A stretch of DNA of 64,000 bases from Apostichopus japonicus (GCF_037975245.1 NC_092580.1:28363501-28427500); one strand, 5' to 3'; numbered from the stretch's first letter, positions 1-13,134 are shown. The notes: a model not told the origin generated them from the letters alone. Translations and numbers: made by a program.

Positions 1-1865
1 ATACACTACCATCTACACAGTTCTCTAGTTTGAAGACCTTCATAGATACACTACCATCTACACAGTTCTCTAGTTTTACATCCTTTATTGATACACTAAC
101 ATCTACACAGTTCTCTAGTTTTAAGTCCTTCATTGATACACTAACATCTACACAGTTCTCTAGTTTGAAGACCTTCATAGATACACTACCATCTACACAG
201 TTCTCTAGTTTTACATCCTTTATTGATACACTACCAACTACACAGTTCTCTAATTTAAGTCCTTCATGGATACACTACCATCTACACAGTTCTCTAGTTT
301 AAGTCCTTCATGGATACACTACCATCTACACAGTTCTCCAGTTTCTAGTTCCTTCATGGATACACTACCATCTACACAGTTCTCTAGTTTCAAGTCCTTC
401 ATGGATACACTACCATCTACACAGTTCTCTAGTTTAACTCCTTCATGGATACACTAACATCTACACAGTTCTCTAGTTTGAAGTCCTTCATGGATACACT
501 AACATCTACACAGTTCTCTAGTTTGAAGTCCTTCATGGATACACTACCATCTACACAGTTCTCTAGTTTTACATCCTTTATTGATACACTAACATCTACA
601 CAGTTCTCTAGTTTTACATCCTTTATTGATACACTAACATCTACACAGTTCTCTAGTTTCAAGTCCTTCATAGATACACTAACATCTACACAGTTCTCTA
701 GTTTTAAGTCCTTCATTGATACACTACCATCTACACAGTTCTCTAGTTTGAAGACCTTCATAGATACACTACCATCTACACAGTTCTCTAGTTTTACATC
801 CTTTATTGATACACTAACATCTACACAGTTCTCTAGTTTTAAGTCCTTCATTGATACACTAACATCTACACAGTTCTCTAGTTTGAAGACCTTCATAGAT
901 ACACTACCATCTACACAGTTCTCTAGTTTTACATCCTTTATTGATACACTACCAACTACACAGTTCTCTAATTTAAGTCCTTCATGGATACACTACCATC
1001 TACACAGTTCTCTAGTTTAAGTCCTTCATGGATACACTACCATCTACACAGTTCTCCAGTTTCTAGTTCCTTCATGGATACACTACCATCTACACAGTTC
1101 TCTAGTTTCAAGTCCTTCATGGATACACTACCATCTACACAGTTCTCTAGTTTAACTCCTTCATGGATACACTAACATCTACACAGTTCTCTAGTTTGAA
1201 GTCCTTCATGGATACACTAACATCTACACAGTTCTCTAGTTTGAAGTCCTTCATGGATACACTACCATCTACACAGTTCTCTAGTTTTACATCCTTTATT
1301 GATACACTAACATCTACACAGTTCTCTAGTTTTAAGTCCTTCATTGATACACTACCATCTACACAGTTCTCTAGTTTCAAGTCCTTCATGGATACACTAA
1401 CATCTACACAGTTCTCTAGTTTTAAGTCCTTCATGGATACACTAACATCTACACAGTTCTCTAGTTTTAAGTCCTTCATGGATACACTACCATCTACACA
1501 GTTCTCTAGTTTAACTCCTTCATGGATACACTAACATCTACACAGTTCTCTAGTTTGAAGTCCTTCATGGATACACTAACATCTACACAGTTCTCTAGTT
1601 TGAAGTCCTTCATGGATACACTAACATCTACACAGTTCTCTAGTTTGAAGTCCTTCATGGATACACTAACATCTACACAGTTCTCTAGTTTTAAGTCCTT
1701 CATGGATACACTACCATCTACACAGTTCTCTAGTTTAACTCCTTCATGGATACACTAACATCTACACAGTTCTCTAGTTTGAAGTCCTTCATGGATACAC
1801 TAACATCTACACAGTTCTCTAGTTTGAAGTCCTTCATGGATACACTAACATCTACACAGTTCTCA
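1..1865. repeat. 45-bp minisatellite array with a 718-bp higher-order repeat, inside an ISY1 intron
   Basis: About 41 head-to-tail copies of a 45-bp unit containing GATACACTACCATCTACACA and AGTTCTCTAGTTT, with substitutions at a few fixed positions (CCATC/ACATC, CATGG/CATAG/CATTG, AAGTCC/AAGACC/ACATCC). Because 45 is divisible by three, both strands show long apparent open frames with a 15-residue period (MDTLPSTQFSSLKSF-like on plus, KDLKLENCVDVSVSM-like on minus). These are not genes. The variant order at about 30-457 recurs at about 748-1175 with an offset of 718 bp, which shows segmental duplication of about 16 units. The array lies downstream of ISY1 exon 5 on the minus strand, so it is intronic if the gene continues to the left. 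It extends beyond the window edge. Confidence 0.97.
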
Positions 1866-1961
1866 TAGCAACTACTTGCATTTTGTTTCTGCACTTTTCA
1901 CATCTCCCCCTTCCCCACCCTGCCCCCCTGGACCCTTTTGCCACCTCAACAAGATACTTAC

Positions 1962-4927
1962 TTTGTTTTTCATGATCCACCTCAAGTGGAACTAAGACGC
2001 CATCATCTTCGTCTCTGTAACCATAGTAATCTGCATCAATACGCTTCATCATCTCTGCTCTTGTTTTTCTTGCTGGAAGTGTGGCTGCTCAAAAAGACAA
2101 AAGGAAGAATGTACTTATCACCAGTGATTAGATTCAAAAACCAGACTAGACACTGACACAAACGACTACAAAATCACCACAGACGTTACATTACAAATAC
2201 GACTATATATTCAGAATCCAAAATCTTCATAATTCTTACGTTCTTGTTCAAACAGTTCTCTAACCCCGGGAAGATCCTTTGCAGCGCCAAAATATTTATA
2301 ACCTCTGTTCCCCGGAACCTCCTTGCCTTCACTGTCCAACATCTTTGGTCCAACTTTCTGTAAAAGCAAAAATGAATAGATTGCATCACACATAATGGTA
2401 TTAACATTGCATTGGCAAATGAGCATGCCTTGAAAAGGAGACAACTTTTAGCTGAGACAAAATTGAACATTTCTTTTTGCTTAAATGCATGTCATTTCAA
2501 ATTTTTATTTTTGGAAAAGCTGCTTGGTTGTTTCAATACTGAGAGTATATTTATTTGTACAACTGAAAGAACGTCCATTGCTGACAATTCTTTCATGTAA
2601 CAAATGTTACAATTTTTTTTAAAAATGGGCAATAATCTAGAGCCTTTTAAAAGTTTTCTTATGCCTTTGCAATTGAAATCATCATCAGGATATCATAGCC
2701 AGGACATAAATGGTCTCTCATGTTCAAACTTCAACATTCATTATTTTACTAATACCATCAAATCAGTTTGTTCACTGAGACATAATTTTATAATTTACTA
2801 ATCTTTACCTCTTTTTAGCAATTGTTAACAAGACAAATTTTGGAAGCTACATTGTTGACTTTCAATCAATATAAATAAAGTGTTCATAGCAGTAACATAG
2901 TAAGAACACAACAGGAGAAAATTATTAAGGAACACAAAGGAAAATTATACCTGATAATCTGGTCCTCCTAACTCAACAACCCTTGCCTCCCAATGTCCTT
3001 TCTCTCGTAGGAGTTTGTTGATTTCGTCATTTAAATCTCTGATCTTGAATTCACCTAGGCCGGCTGTATAGCAATGATGAAAGATAGACAGGTTACTTAC
3101 ATTTAATTCTGAGAATCTGGATAAAGCTAGCACAGATGTTAGTTTTATGGCATAAGCATGGATCGATTGTTATTTACCTTTAACAATTACAATTTCACAC
3201 CAACAAAATAATATATGTTGTGTATTAACTTTGCGTTACTGTTTTCTTGCCTTCAAAAATATACTAAACAGGATTGGATCGCAAGGTATAAGATGTGCCT
3301 CTCAATCTTATTGACTCTTGCACTTATCTGTAATATTATATTTTGCAATTTTAAACAAATTCTTTCTAAAATTTCATATACCAATTTCCAATCTGCTGGA
3401 ACAAGCTAACAACAGTTCTAAATATATCACTTATATCCACATGACATATGAGGCATCAATACTTCTTAACTTTTTTGATAGTGAACTGTTTCATAATCTT
3501 TTCCATTTCTGTGAGATATATACTCATAATTAGACATATATAATTATGCTTTGTACTGGACCATTAAGGCTGTTCCATCATGTATTTTACAAATTTGCAT
3601 TATATCATGTAGTTTTGTGCAGAACATGATTGTAATGTCAGATCAAACATCCAAGTATTTTTATTTCACCAAACTGAATGCCACAAATAAATCAACCTTT
3701 AGCTTCAACTTTGCAATAAAGAGTACACAGAGATGTTGCTCTCAGAGATGATTTCTTGACAACATTCAATGCTACAGAAAAGAAAAAATCCATTGGTATG
3801 ACATCAGAACAGTAATATCACAAAGATGTATTCCATTTTGTTTTCAGAAAATCATTAATGTTCATTAAAACATGAGAATGTTACAACTCCAACATGTACC
3901 CTCACAGGTTAGTTAGACCACTTTTCCTTCTCTTTTTGACACAAAAGAAAATACAAGAGAAAATGAAACAAATAATACTATCATAAAACACTTACCATTC
4001 TGGATTTGGGACACTCTTCTAGAAACCTCACCAATGATTTGCCTTCTCCATCTCTCAGCTTTCCTCAGACTATTCTCTTCTGAAGCCAGAAATGGTCTTC
4101 TTTCTTTCTCTACCGTTTCTCCCAGCTGTGATGCACGAAAACGTGCCAAAGTGGTCCTGCGGAAGGTATTGGTTTTATGTCATTTAATAGTCATACTTTG
4201 TCATTTTTCTTGTGATGTAACCTTACCTTTATCACTGCCTCAAATTACAATACTTTATTTAACAATATTTTCACGCACTGTCACTTGTTGTTTTAATTAG
4301 CAATCAATAACCTGTCTTTTGTAAGTTGTAATGTAATAGTTGAAAGGATCGGCCTATCAAATCTTTGACTTCCATTGTTTAAGTAATCATTCAGATGAAT
4401 TTACAAAAATGTTAATGTCAGGAATTAGTTATGGTAAACTTGTACTAAATACACAGAAAACGCTTTCCCTATAGTGAGTTGCCAATCTAGCTACTCCAGT
4501 CAGTACAGATAGACAGACTGTCTATAGTAACAATCTTTCAACCTGGCTGATCTTACACTTACACTACTATAACTTACATTTACAAGGCATAACTGCAATT
4601 TCATTACCATATGAATAAAGCCTAGGTACCCTTCAATAACAATGTTCTTTTTTCTTAACAACCTCAATCTTCAACAAACAAAGCAGAGAGACAACCCTCA
4701 GCTCAGACCCTTGTTCCTCCTTTCTGCAGATACAATATGGTAATCTTACTAACCCCCAAGTAAAACAGTTAAGCCTACCCAACTGAAGTGTGAACTACCA
4801 TGTGCACACATGTGTCGCGCAACCGGTATTCGTTTTAACTACAAAAAAAATAGAGACTACGCAATCGATCTATCCTAGTTTGAATAAGTAAAACATCTTA
4901 CATTGCCTTCTCTGAGTTTCTTGCCAT
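1962..4927 (-). CDS. ISY1: Pre-mRNA-splicing factor ISY1 homolog (5' five coding exons; 3' end off the window)
   Basis: ISY1 is a nuclear component of the catalytic spliceosome (NineTeen-complex associated). Coding exons on minus: 4902-4927, 3996-4156, 2951-3063, 2240-2357 and 1962-2084. Every junction has GT/AG ends and the phases join without a break, giving 180 residues plus one base. The start gives [16 protein letters not shown], which matches the conserved ISY1 N-terminus; other family blocks are [10 protein letters not shown] (28-37), [67 protein letters not shown] and [11 protein letters not shown]. The family is usually about 285 residues, so roughly 100 residues, including the acidic stretch and C-terminus, lie left of position 1. 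The tiny first exon encodes eight codons and two bases. About 110 bp upstream of the ATG lies the end of a large transposon (5041 onward), so the promoter may border or overlap it. I see no disabling change. Confidence 0.96.
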
Positions 4928-5040
4928 GATGTAGATCTTTTTTATACACTTTTAGCAAAATATTAGTATGTCTATCCCGATATTCTTGTATAAGTTGATG
5001 GTCTTTCAAACTCAAACTACCGCGGAACGGTTTTGAGTAA

Positions 5041-6300
5041 CATTCGTTTCGCGATCGATCGAGTTGAAGCTGGCGGACAATAGTGGCAACCAATAGTAGC
5101 GGACAATAGCAACGGACAATAAGCAGTAGCAGCGCACAATATGTAATCATAAAAGACTACGGTAGTTTATAAGTGCCAGAATTGAAATTGTAGAGGCCAC
5201 AGTTCAGCAGGTTTATCGAATGCAATTTTGAGACCCCTTTTTGACAAACAGAAATATTGTAACGTGATAACATGGGGGAAAGGGGAGGATTCGGATAGAG
5301 GGGACACTTTCAACTTCCCCTCTTCTGGTATCCCAGAGAGTGAGCCCAGCTGAGTAATTAAATGCGATTTCGATATACTTTTTGCAAAGCAATATTATAA
5401 CGCAATAACATGGGAACGCATGGTGTCTTCGAATAGAGAGGGGTCACTCTCTAGGCTAATGAACATTTTCAGCTGCCCGTGGCGTATTGTTGTGGCGGGC
5501 GCAGCAGACCCGGCATGTGGGATATCGGGGTTTATAAATGCTATTTAAAGACAATTTTTTTGAAAAAGCCATAAACATTGTAACGCGATAACATGGTGCT
5601 TTCAAGTTTTAAGGAGGATTACTGTTTACTACCCTCTTCCGCTAAAATTGTCGCAACGGGCGTAAGAGGGCCCAAGGTCCAAGTGGGGTTATTAAATGCG
5701 AATTTAATATTCTTTTTTTGGCAAACAAATCTAAACAGTAAAGGTACGTATAACATAGGTAGGTAGGTATAACATGCGAAGTAGAAGGGTCCTCAGCCAC
5801 TGCACTTCTTCCGCTACCCCGAGAGCAAATGATCTTAGTAGGCGTCAGAGGGCCCAGATAAGTGGGCCCAGCGGGTCGACTAAATTCGATATTTAGAGGC
5901 TCTTTTAGCAAACAATACTTCATTGTCAAGGTATCCTATGAGGGTTTTTGGAGTAGAAGGGGACACCCTCTATTTAGTCTATACCCCTCTTCCGTTAACC
6001 CGGAGGCACGATGTTGTAGCGGGAGCCAGAGGGCCCAGAAATTAGACTAAGAGTAATTAATTTAAATGTGATTTTGAGAAGCCTGTTTGGCAAACAAATA
6101 ATCGTTGCAACGGCATACAATGAGCGGTTTTCAAGTAGCGGCCGTCAACTTTTGTACCCTCTTTCGCTATCCCGGGGGTAATGTGTCTTAATGGACATCA
6201 GAGGCCCAGAAAGAGGGGTCAGCGGTGTAATTAAAACACAAATTCTGAAATTTTTTAAGCAAAGAAATTTTAATAGTAACGGTACGTATAAAATTGGCAG
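5041..6300 (-). repeat. Left inverted-repeat arm: diverged ~170-bp units plus TTATTGTCCGC border
   Basis: Landmarks matching the reverse complement of the 21-24 kb array recur at about 5260, 5398, 5580, 5737, 5919, 6105 and 6275: a GTAACGNNATANCATG core, a (GGCG)TCAGAGGGCCCAG block and a CCTCTTCCGCT block. Spacing is 138-186 bp. Individual units are heavily diverged and carry indels, unlike the right arm. At 5041-5140 the border holds three or four copies of GGACAATA (TATTGTCC on minus) followed by CGATCGATCGCGAA. Short open frames here (for example at 5642-5929) come from the repeat and are not annotated as genes. Confidence 0.75.
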
Positions 6301-6479
6301 GCAGAACCCCGAAGCTGTGGCCTGCGAGGTAATTATACGTAATTTTCAGAGGCCTCTTTGCCTCGGGGGAAGGGGTGTGCGTGTGTATAAAGTTGTTGAA
6401 GGGGTGGTGGTTTATCTGGAGAGACAAATTTCCCTACATGTCGGCAAGACTATGAAATCTAAAAGGGTGTGAGCGTTAC

Positions 6480-7860
6480 ACGCCAACAATAGTTATATTT
6501 TAGGTCTATGGGAAAAAGAAATATATAAAGATTATAACATCAAGAATAATGAACGTGCGCCTGACCGCCCATGTAAAAAAACGTAGAGTATACTTTCATG
6601 AATATACCTCTCTTTAGTTTTTATTTGTTTCTTTCTTTTATCTTCATTTATATACAATGGGAAAGGAAGTCTCCTATGAAGTCTCCTATTGAAAATAATA
6701 TAACCTTATTTTCTGTTTTATATTGCTTCTTTTATTAGGGTTCTTTAAATTGATTTAACCATTACAGCTTCTTCCGACAGAATCACAAAGAAATAAATAA
6801 AACGAGATATAATAAGACATATGAACTTATTAATCAACCTGGTCTTTTGTAAGAAAAATTGTGATAAATTACAAAATGTTTCGATAATGAAGCGATTGCT
6901 TTAAAAATGTGTCAATAACACTACCCTGGTTTGGCGGTTAAATATAGAAGTATGGTATGCTGTATAACGTATTCGTTTACAATATTTCTAAATCACCAAC
7001 AATATGAAGGGGGAGGAGGAGCAGAAAAGCCCGAATTGTCGGGTACCTTAGCCCCCCCCCCCCATATATCAGGGACCTTAGCCACCTCAGTCGGGGAAAT
7101 CATGGCACCACTGCTGCCTCTAATACCCTACCCCGGACGATGGTCACAAAACGTGAAATTTCTAAAAAGAGTCCAGCCACCCGGTCACAATATCTTCCTA
7201 CGAAACTTTTTCTAACATAATTCTGGGCGCCATATTTTGCCCTTTGTGGCAGTCAGATATATAAATAAATTCTCAAAGCGGAGGAGTAACCTCCTTCCCT
7301 TAGACCCTAAACGTATAAACATTGCAATACAACTTCAGTTCCCCGCCCCTGGCTCCCTACGCGCCGGTTTCAGGCGCCTCTGCACAAATAATGAACACGC
7401 TCCTGGGTGGGGTGAATAATCGTTGCTACAACCCTTTACCCCTATGAGCTATACCGTTAAAGATAAATCAACTTCTAAATATATAAAAAGTAAGCCGTCA
7501 TCATATGTTTCTACCGATGAGACCGTTAGAAGATTAAATACATTTCTGAATACATGCCTATGTCATTTCGTGAAATTATTTAGGCATATGAAGTCACAGT
7601 AACCTCTCTGATTTGTAATCACTGTCAACGACCTGTCAAATTTCAGAAAATAACACTTTAAAGATTATTAATAGATTAGTAGATTATTAACAATCCTCAT
7701 GGTTTGTAATCACGTTGTAAATAAGTGATTTTGTTGTTACTCTAATAGAATAGAAACTGCAATACTTCAGTTGATATTGATTATAAAATTCTTGTGATCC
7801 AGTGGTAATTATTATTGTTTCGTTACTTCCGTATATCACCATGTCTTCATAGTAAAAATA
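6480..7860. other. Gene-free stretch with one dispersed-repeat fragment
   Basis: There is no supported gene. At about 7030-7106 a C-run is flanked by CTTAGCC blocks and the stretch ends in a CCATGNNNNNACC-like ATGGCACCACTG. On the reverse strand this matches the element that starts at 16796: CAGTGGTG, then CTAAGGTCCCT and CCCGACAA. The rest is AT-rich, lies downstream of the Ulp1 exon stop codon, and would include any 3' UTR of that gene. Confidence 0.5.
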
Positions 7861-7862
7861 AA

Positions 7863-10800
7863 TTATATTCCTTTATATTTGCCCAGACGTCTTGCAGACA
7901 GTTCCTGCAGAATGAAACACCGATATTTATTTACAGATTCTTCATCAAGTGCCTGTATTGGCTCTCCATTAGCTACGCATGTAGCAAAATATAAGAGAAA
8001 CACTCCGCAATTTTGCCCGTCGGATTGTTGTGGGCAAGATACGAATGAAATTTGCCAATCATTAAAATCCATTTCTTTTCTGAACGCTGAAAAGAAGTGC
8101 AGTGACGCTACCAAAAGTAAATCTTTTACCCTCTTTTCCATATGTCTTTCAAAGCTGTTCAGGGAATCTAGAACGTCAACTTGTTTTTTATTAGGATGCA
8201 AAATAAACATATTCCAATGAATTCCCTGACAGTTGTTTGGAATAAATACCATGTCAACTCCGATGAACCAATTACATTTCTTGAGGCCTGTTAACGATGC
8301 CTCTCTGACCAGTGCCTCTTGCGTGATGTCCAAATGCTGTCGCATTATGATTCCAACATGACTAGAACAAAATGCAATATTTCTTGATTTTAACGGTAAA
8401 ACACCTCGAATATATGCTTCAATGATTGAATCGGTTAACCATTCACCGTTCACGAGTCTCTGTCTATCATATATATGCAGTAACTGTAACACCCTCAATA
8501 ATCCAGTCATCTGTTCCAAGAGTCAGATTAGATTGCCAACAATTCGATAAAGTAAAATTAGGCTTAGTACACTGTGACACCAAATATAAAAGTGGAGAAT
8601 ATTTTACCCTTTGAACATGGACAGAATCAACATCATATGTCAGAGGTGTATCTCCATACTTCTTAAACACAATAACCGAAGGTGAGTTGGTAATTATTTC
8701 TTTACTTTTAGAAATGTTAACCCTTTCAGTATCATAGCAATCACCTAAGTATATTAGATATACAGCCTTATAAAATCTAGTTCGGCTAAACTGATGGGTT
8801 ACCGGTGAACTCTCCATAAGGGCCAATAACTTCGGAAAACACTCCTGCCTGACTGATTGGTTTTCTACTAGGATTATTTCTGGCGTTAACATAACTTTAC
8901 TTGCACAATTTGATTTTGTGCAAGAGCAACTTACCAACCTATTCTCGTTACACAAATGATCAACTTCATTTGTCATATCAATTAAGGACCTATTTTCATT
9001 TGAGCATTTCTTTACACTTGTGAAGGTAAATACACATTTAACCTTTTGAATACAACCAACATGAACTTTACAGGAATGACAATTACTCGTTCTAGCTATA
9101 GTACATAACGCACGTTCTCCAAATTTATCAAGTATTTCAGACTTCATTGATTTGTAAGCTTGTTCACGTCTGGATTCCTCTGAAGAAATCGGTGGTTTGT
9201 GAAATGTTAGATGCTGATGAGTTGGTTCGCTTCGAGGGCTTGATTCAAGTTTTGTTTCTGGAAATGAAGAACTTTGAGTTAAACTTTCTTCATTGTGATC
9301 TGGTTTGGAATCATCAGAAGGATTATTTGGTGCTATGATCTGCTCCTCGGTTTCTCTAGAGTAAAACAAAATGTACGCATTTTTTTCTGTAAAGTCTTTA
9401 CTCCATGAATACCCTCTGGTGTCGTCGACGACAATAAAAGAGTTATCGTCACATCTGCACACTGCTGTAAAATGGCCAGCTACAGTTGAATGTCCGGCGT
9501 GCTGAATTACCGATTGTAATCTATAATGCGCAGATTTGGTACTTTCAGATGTCAGATTAAGCTCTTCGTCGATTGGAACTGGATGGGAAATTTTCACATT
9601 CTGTCCGTATTGGTCGTACCGTGTGAGGACCACCACCAACAATCTCGGTAAAGAGATAACACTCTTACAATTGGTAAATAATCTCTCGGAGCCGTTGCAA
9701 TGATCACTATGACAGATCATTCCTTCAATGACCTCATCTTCAAAGTGTCGTTTCAGACGTGATGATATAGATGTAATATTTTTATCCCATATATCCATAT
9801 TTAGATAAACGTTTGACAAACAATCACTGCTGACAATGGGCGTGTCGCAGGTCTGACATGTAAATTTGTTTCTTAATGTTATCTGTATTGGATTATGTCC
9901 ACATGCTCGGAACATTGGTACAATTGCTCTTGTAATAAATTCTAGTGGGTCACACTGTGTATTAAAGCTTAAACCAACAAACCGGCTACAGAGGTTGAGA
10001 ACACCAGCAAGTTTCTGAGATGTAAGATTTGGTGTTTTATTGATGATGTGTTTCGATATATTGATAATCCTTCTCTGCAAAAGTGAGAGAATGTCTTCAA
10101 AGTTGGTGGGCAATGTAGTTACGAAATCTTGAAATGGGACACACCTTGCCAAGCATTGCATCGTTGAATTGAACCAGCAGTTATTGTTGGCGTTCTCCAT
10201 TTTAGTGAAATTAACCTTCAAAATGTTTCTCTTATCTCGTATAGGAACACCTCTAGATTTATATTGCCTTGATGTAGACTTTCGTTTGTTTGGAGGTTTG
10301 GTTTGTGTATGTACCCTCCCTGAAATAGATTGCAGAGGATTTTTTGACGGAATGACACATTTCTTGGTAACGGCTTTTAGTGGTTCCTGATTAACAGGTG
10401 TTGCTTCCCATTTTTGACGATCTACAGTGTTTGTCTTTTGTCGTATGTTTGGTGTCTCGTCGGTTGCTACGAAGTTTTGAGTTACGGTTGTCTCCATGAA
10501 TAAACCTTGCTCACTTGGCCTTTGAAATGGTGACTTGATATTTCTGGGGGTTTTCTTTGCCCACTCTTCCTTTATAGTGATTAGATTTTTGGGCTTTGTT
10601 CGTCGTCTGTTTAGAATGAGAGTGTCACGAAATTTCCTCTCGAGTCCAACTATATCTTGTGTGTAGACAGTCAAAAATTCATCCAGGCGGTTATATCGCT
10701 TACCCGACAATTGGTTATGTTTTAAAACCCCCATACGTTCTTCTGATATTCCTATTGTACGGGATGCTGTTGTGGGCTGTATATGTTTCAGACGTTTATT

Positions 10801-13134
10801 TGTATCTGCAGTGCAGTGTCGTGTAAGATCTCCGAGCAGTAGTCCCGACCAAAAGGGAGATGATGGTAGCAAAGTATGAACAATTTGATTGAAGAAGCTA
10901 ATCGATCTATGTCTATTTCTTTCCCGTCCTTCTTTGGATTTTCCGGTCTCCTCTGATTCAATAATTTTCTCCGCTTCGTTAATTATCGACTTATAATGAC
11001 TAGTAAAAGGTGACCCTCGTCTCGACATGTATTCCTCTTCAGAATTTTGAAAAGACGTGTCTTCATTTTCCAGTCGTTCTTCTAAATTGTGTTCCATATC
11101 AAATTGTTCAGATTCTCTGCCTAGATTTTTCATTCTGATTTCGAGGGCGTTCATGGCAGATTTCAAACTCTTTGTAACAAACGGTGATAATAATATAATG
11201 ATAATGTCCTTCAATGCAGATGAAAAATATGGCAAAGTCGAACTATTAAGAAGAATACTGATCATATACATGCCTAGTCTATAATACTTCGTAAAGTGCT
11301 TCTTAACAATTCTTTTACCGTTATTCATTAGGTGACTGGTGCATGCGTGAGGAATGGTCTTGTTAAGATCTTCTTGATCAGCTTGGCCGGTTACGATTTT
11401 CCACGCCCTAGCGTAGAATCGGTCGATGTTTTCGCCATTAAATACGAACAGCGAAGCTAGTAGAAACACCCAAGCTCTGTCACTATTAATTTGTTTTGGG
11501 ACACTCATTCTGTTATGCCCAAATGTTTTCTTCTCATGGTGTCTGAATACCATTAACCAATTTATAATTGTAGGTAATGAGTGGTCGTCACTTATTAAAA
11601 TAGTTACAGGTAGGGTCGTCTGTCCAGATACAATATTCCTCACTGATAATTCGTAATATAAGAGTCTTTTATTTGTCAAGGTAGACTGTATACAGCTACC
11701 AGTGGCATCCCAGAAGACTACATTACTACTACAAATATCATGCCATGCTCTCAGTCCACCCTCAGTAAAGCAAATGATATACAGTGGCGTGACAGATATG
11801 TGCTGTACATATCCTCGAATAGATGTGTCCTTATTTATTTCTTCTTTTTGTTTCTTCATTAAGCCGAGCAGGCTCTTTAATTCCTCCGAATCCATCCGGT
11901 CATGTGATCGGGATTCGCTGGAGATTTTTTGTAAAACATGGTGTGTCTCTCCAATACCGTCCCTATTTCCAGATTCGTAAATAGCTCCTTGCAAGCTTGA
12001 TAACTTACTTATCTGCATTTTCATCGGTTTTAACGAACCCATCGAAAATTTGTGGTATAAGTCTTTTCTTTCAGCCCGTCGAATAAATCGAGCTTTGATA
12101 TCATCTTTGGCGTGTTGGACTTTGCCGGAATAGGTTAATTTTCCATCCAGTCCCTTGAATACCACAAATTTTAAGGCGCAATTGCAATCATCAAACTGGC
12201 AAGTGGCTGTCGTCGAGAACGCCGGTTGACGTCTTTTACGAAATGTTGCCATACTAACCCGGTGGCTGCTGAACTTGAATGAACAAAATGGGTTGGATTT
12301 TTTAATTATTTCCAGAACAGACTTTTGCCATTCCCCTCTACCAAAACATCTCCCGTTTTGTGTTTCTTTCAGTCTATGCCATTCTTCTCTTGGGAACGAG
12401 AAATTCACACATTTCGGCAGACAACGAACGAAGTCACAACTGTCGTTTTCTGTTTTTGCTCCAGCGACCGACGAAAGAGACTTTAAAGTAGCTGCATTGA
12501 TTCCATCTGACTCGTGGTCATAGTCTTCTATATTTGAAAACACAGAAGATGCATAATCGGCATTAGATACAGCATCGTCTATATATTCGGGCGATGAGGG
12601 CATGGTATAGCCACCAGTTTCACATTTAGGTTTGCAAGATGAAGATGTATTGTCTTCATTGCCTAATGAATGCGGACTATGCCGCTTGTCGTCATGGCAA
12701 CTTGTGTGATTATTCTTGGGTGATGAGTTCATCGCATTGTTTGAGTCGTTTATATCGAACTCGTTTCCATGTTCAGACGGACAGTCTTTGAAGTAAGCAG
12801 AGTGGTTGTTACTTAAGGTACACGAGGAACAATTGTCGTCTTGGTCATTTTCTGCCGCTGAATCGATCAAATGGTGTATCCTGGTTGCCGAATACAACAC
12901 CGAATCTTCATTGGGGTGTGTCTTCTCCTGATTTGGCGGAAACAATAATCCATCATTATGCTCTTCTATATTAATTGTAACCACTTTACCAGACTTGTTT
13001 GAAACATTATTAAAATCGTCAACGGTGTGATATATAAAATCAGGTTCCGGTAAACACTCCGATGAATCATTATCTGTCTCGGTGTTTTTGTTGTAGGCTT
13101 TATCTACATCAGTGGGTTCATCATTGATTTCATA
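7863..13134 (-). CDS. Transposon protein: DDE-type transposase-like region fused to USP (C19-like) and Ulp1 (C48-like) protease domains
   Basis: Two exons on minus are proposed: about 13134-8608 and 8459-7863, joined by a 148-bp GT-AG intron in phase 0. From the first usable triplet at 12984 this gives about 1,657 residues. An acidic Ser/Asn-rich N-terminus (1-180) leads to a Cys/His-containing region (about 190-320: CSFKFSSHRV, CQFDDCNC). The transposase-like region has D426 in WDATG, D502 in SDRAW and a C548-x2-H551 motif, the D-D-C/H pattern seen in several cut-and-paste superfamilies. The USP domain has the Cys box NNNCWFNSTMQCL (Cys936), two CxxC-type finger pairs and the His box AGHFTAV (His1171, Asp1187/1188). 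The C-terminal Ulp1 domain has WL.DSII, His1540, Asp1557, Gln1604 and Cys1610 in QNCGVF. All key catalytic residues are present. No in-frame ATG starts the long exon, because a TGA lies at 13135-13137, so a 5' exon is missing from my model. I cannot name the superfamily with confidence; MULE-, KDZ- or Zisupton-like elements are the nearest idea. Confidence 0.8.

Noticed and set aside
30-1758. Overlapping ORFs of 63-191 codons on both strands
   Set aside because: They are translations of a 45-bp tandem repeat. Period 15, no start context, both strands open at once.
1-1865. CRISPR-like array
   Set aside because: Units are contiguous with no unique spacers, and the DNA is animal nuclear.
4875-5150. 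91-codon minus ORF beginning MITYCALLLLIV as an independent gene
   Set aside because: It overlaps ISY1 exon 1 in another frame and runs through the transposon border repeats. The MARNSEKA start explains the region better.
8467-8607. C-terminal tail VKYSPLLYLVSQ to VTAYI of the long frame as true protein end
   Set aside because: Good splice signals bracket it, and skipping it restores a complete Ulp1 domain in phase 0. A frameshift remains possible but is less economical.
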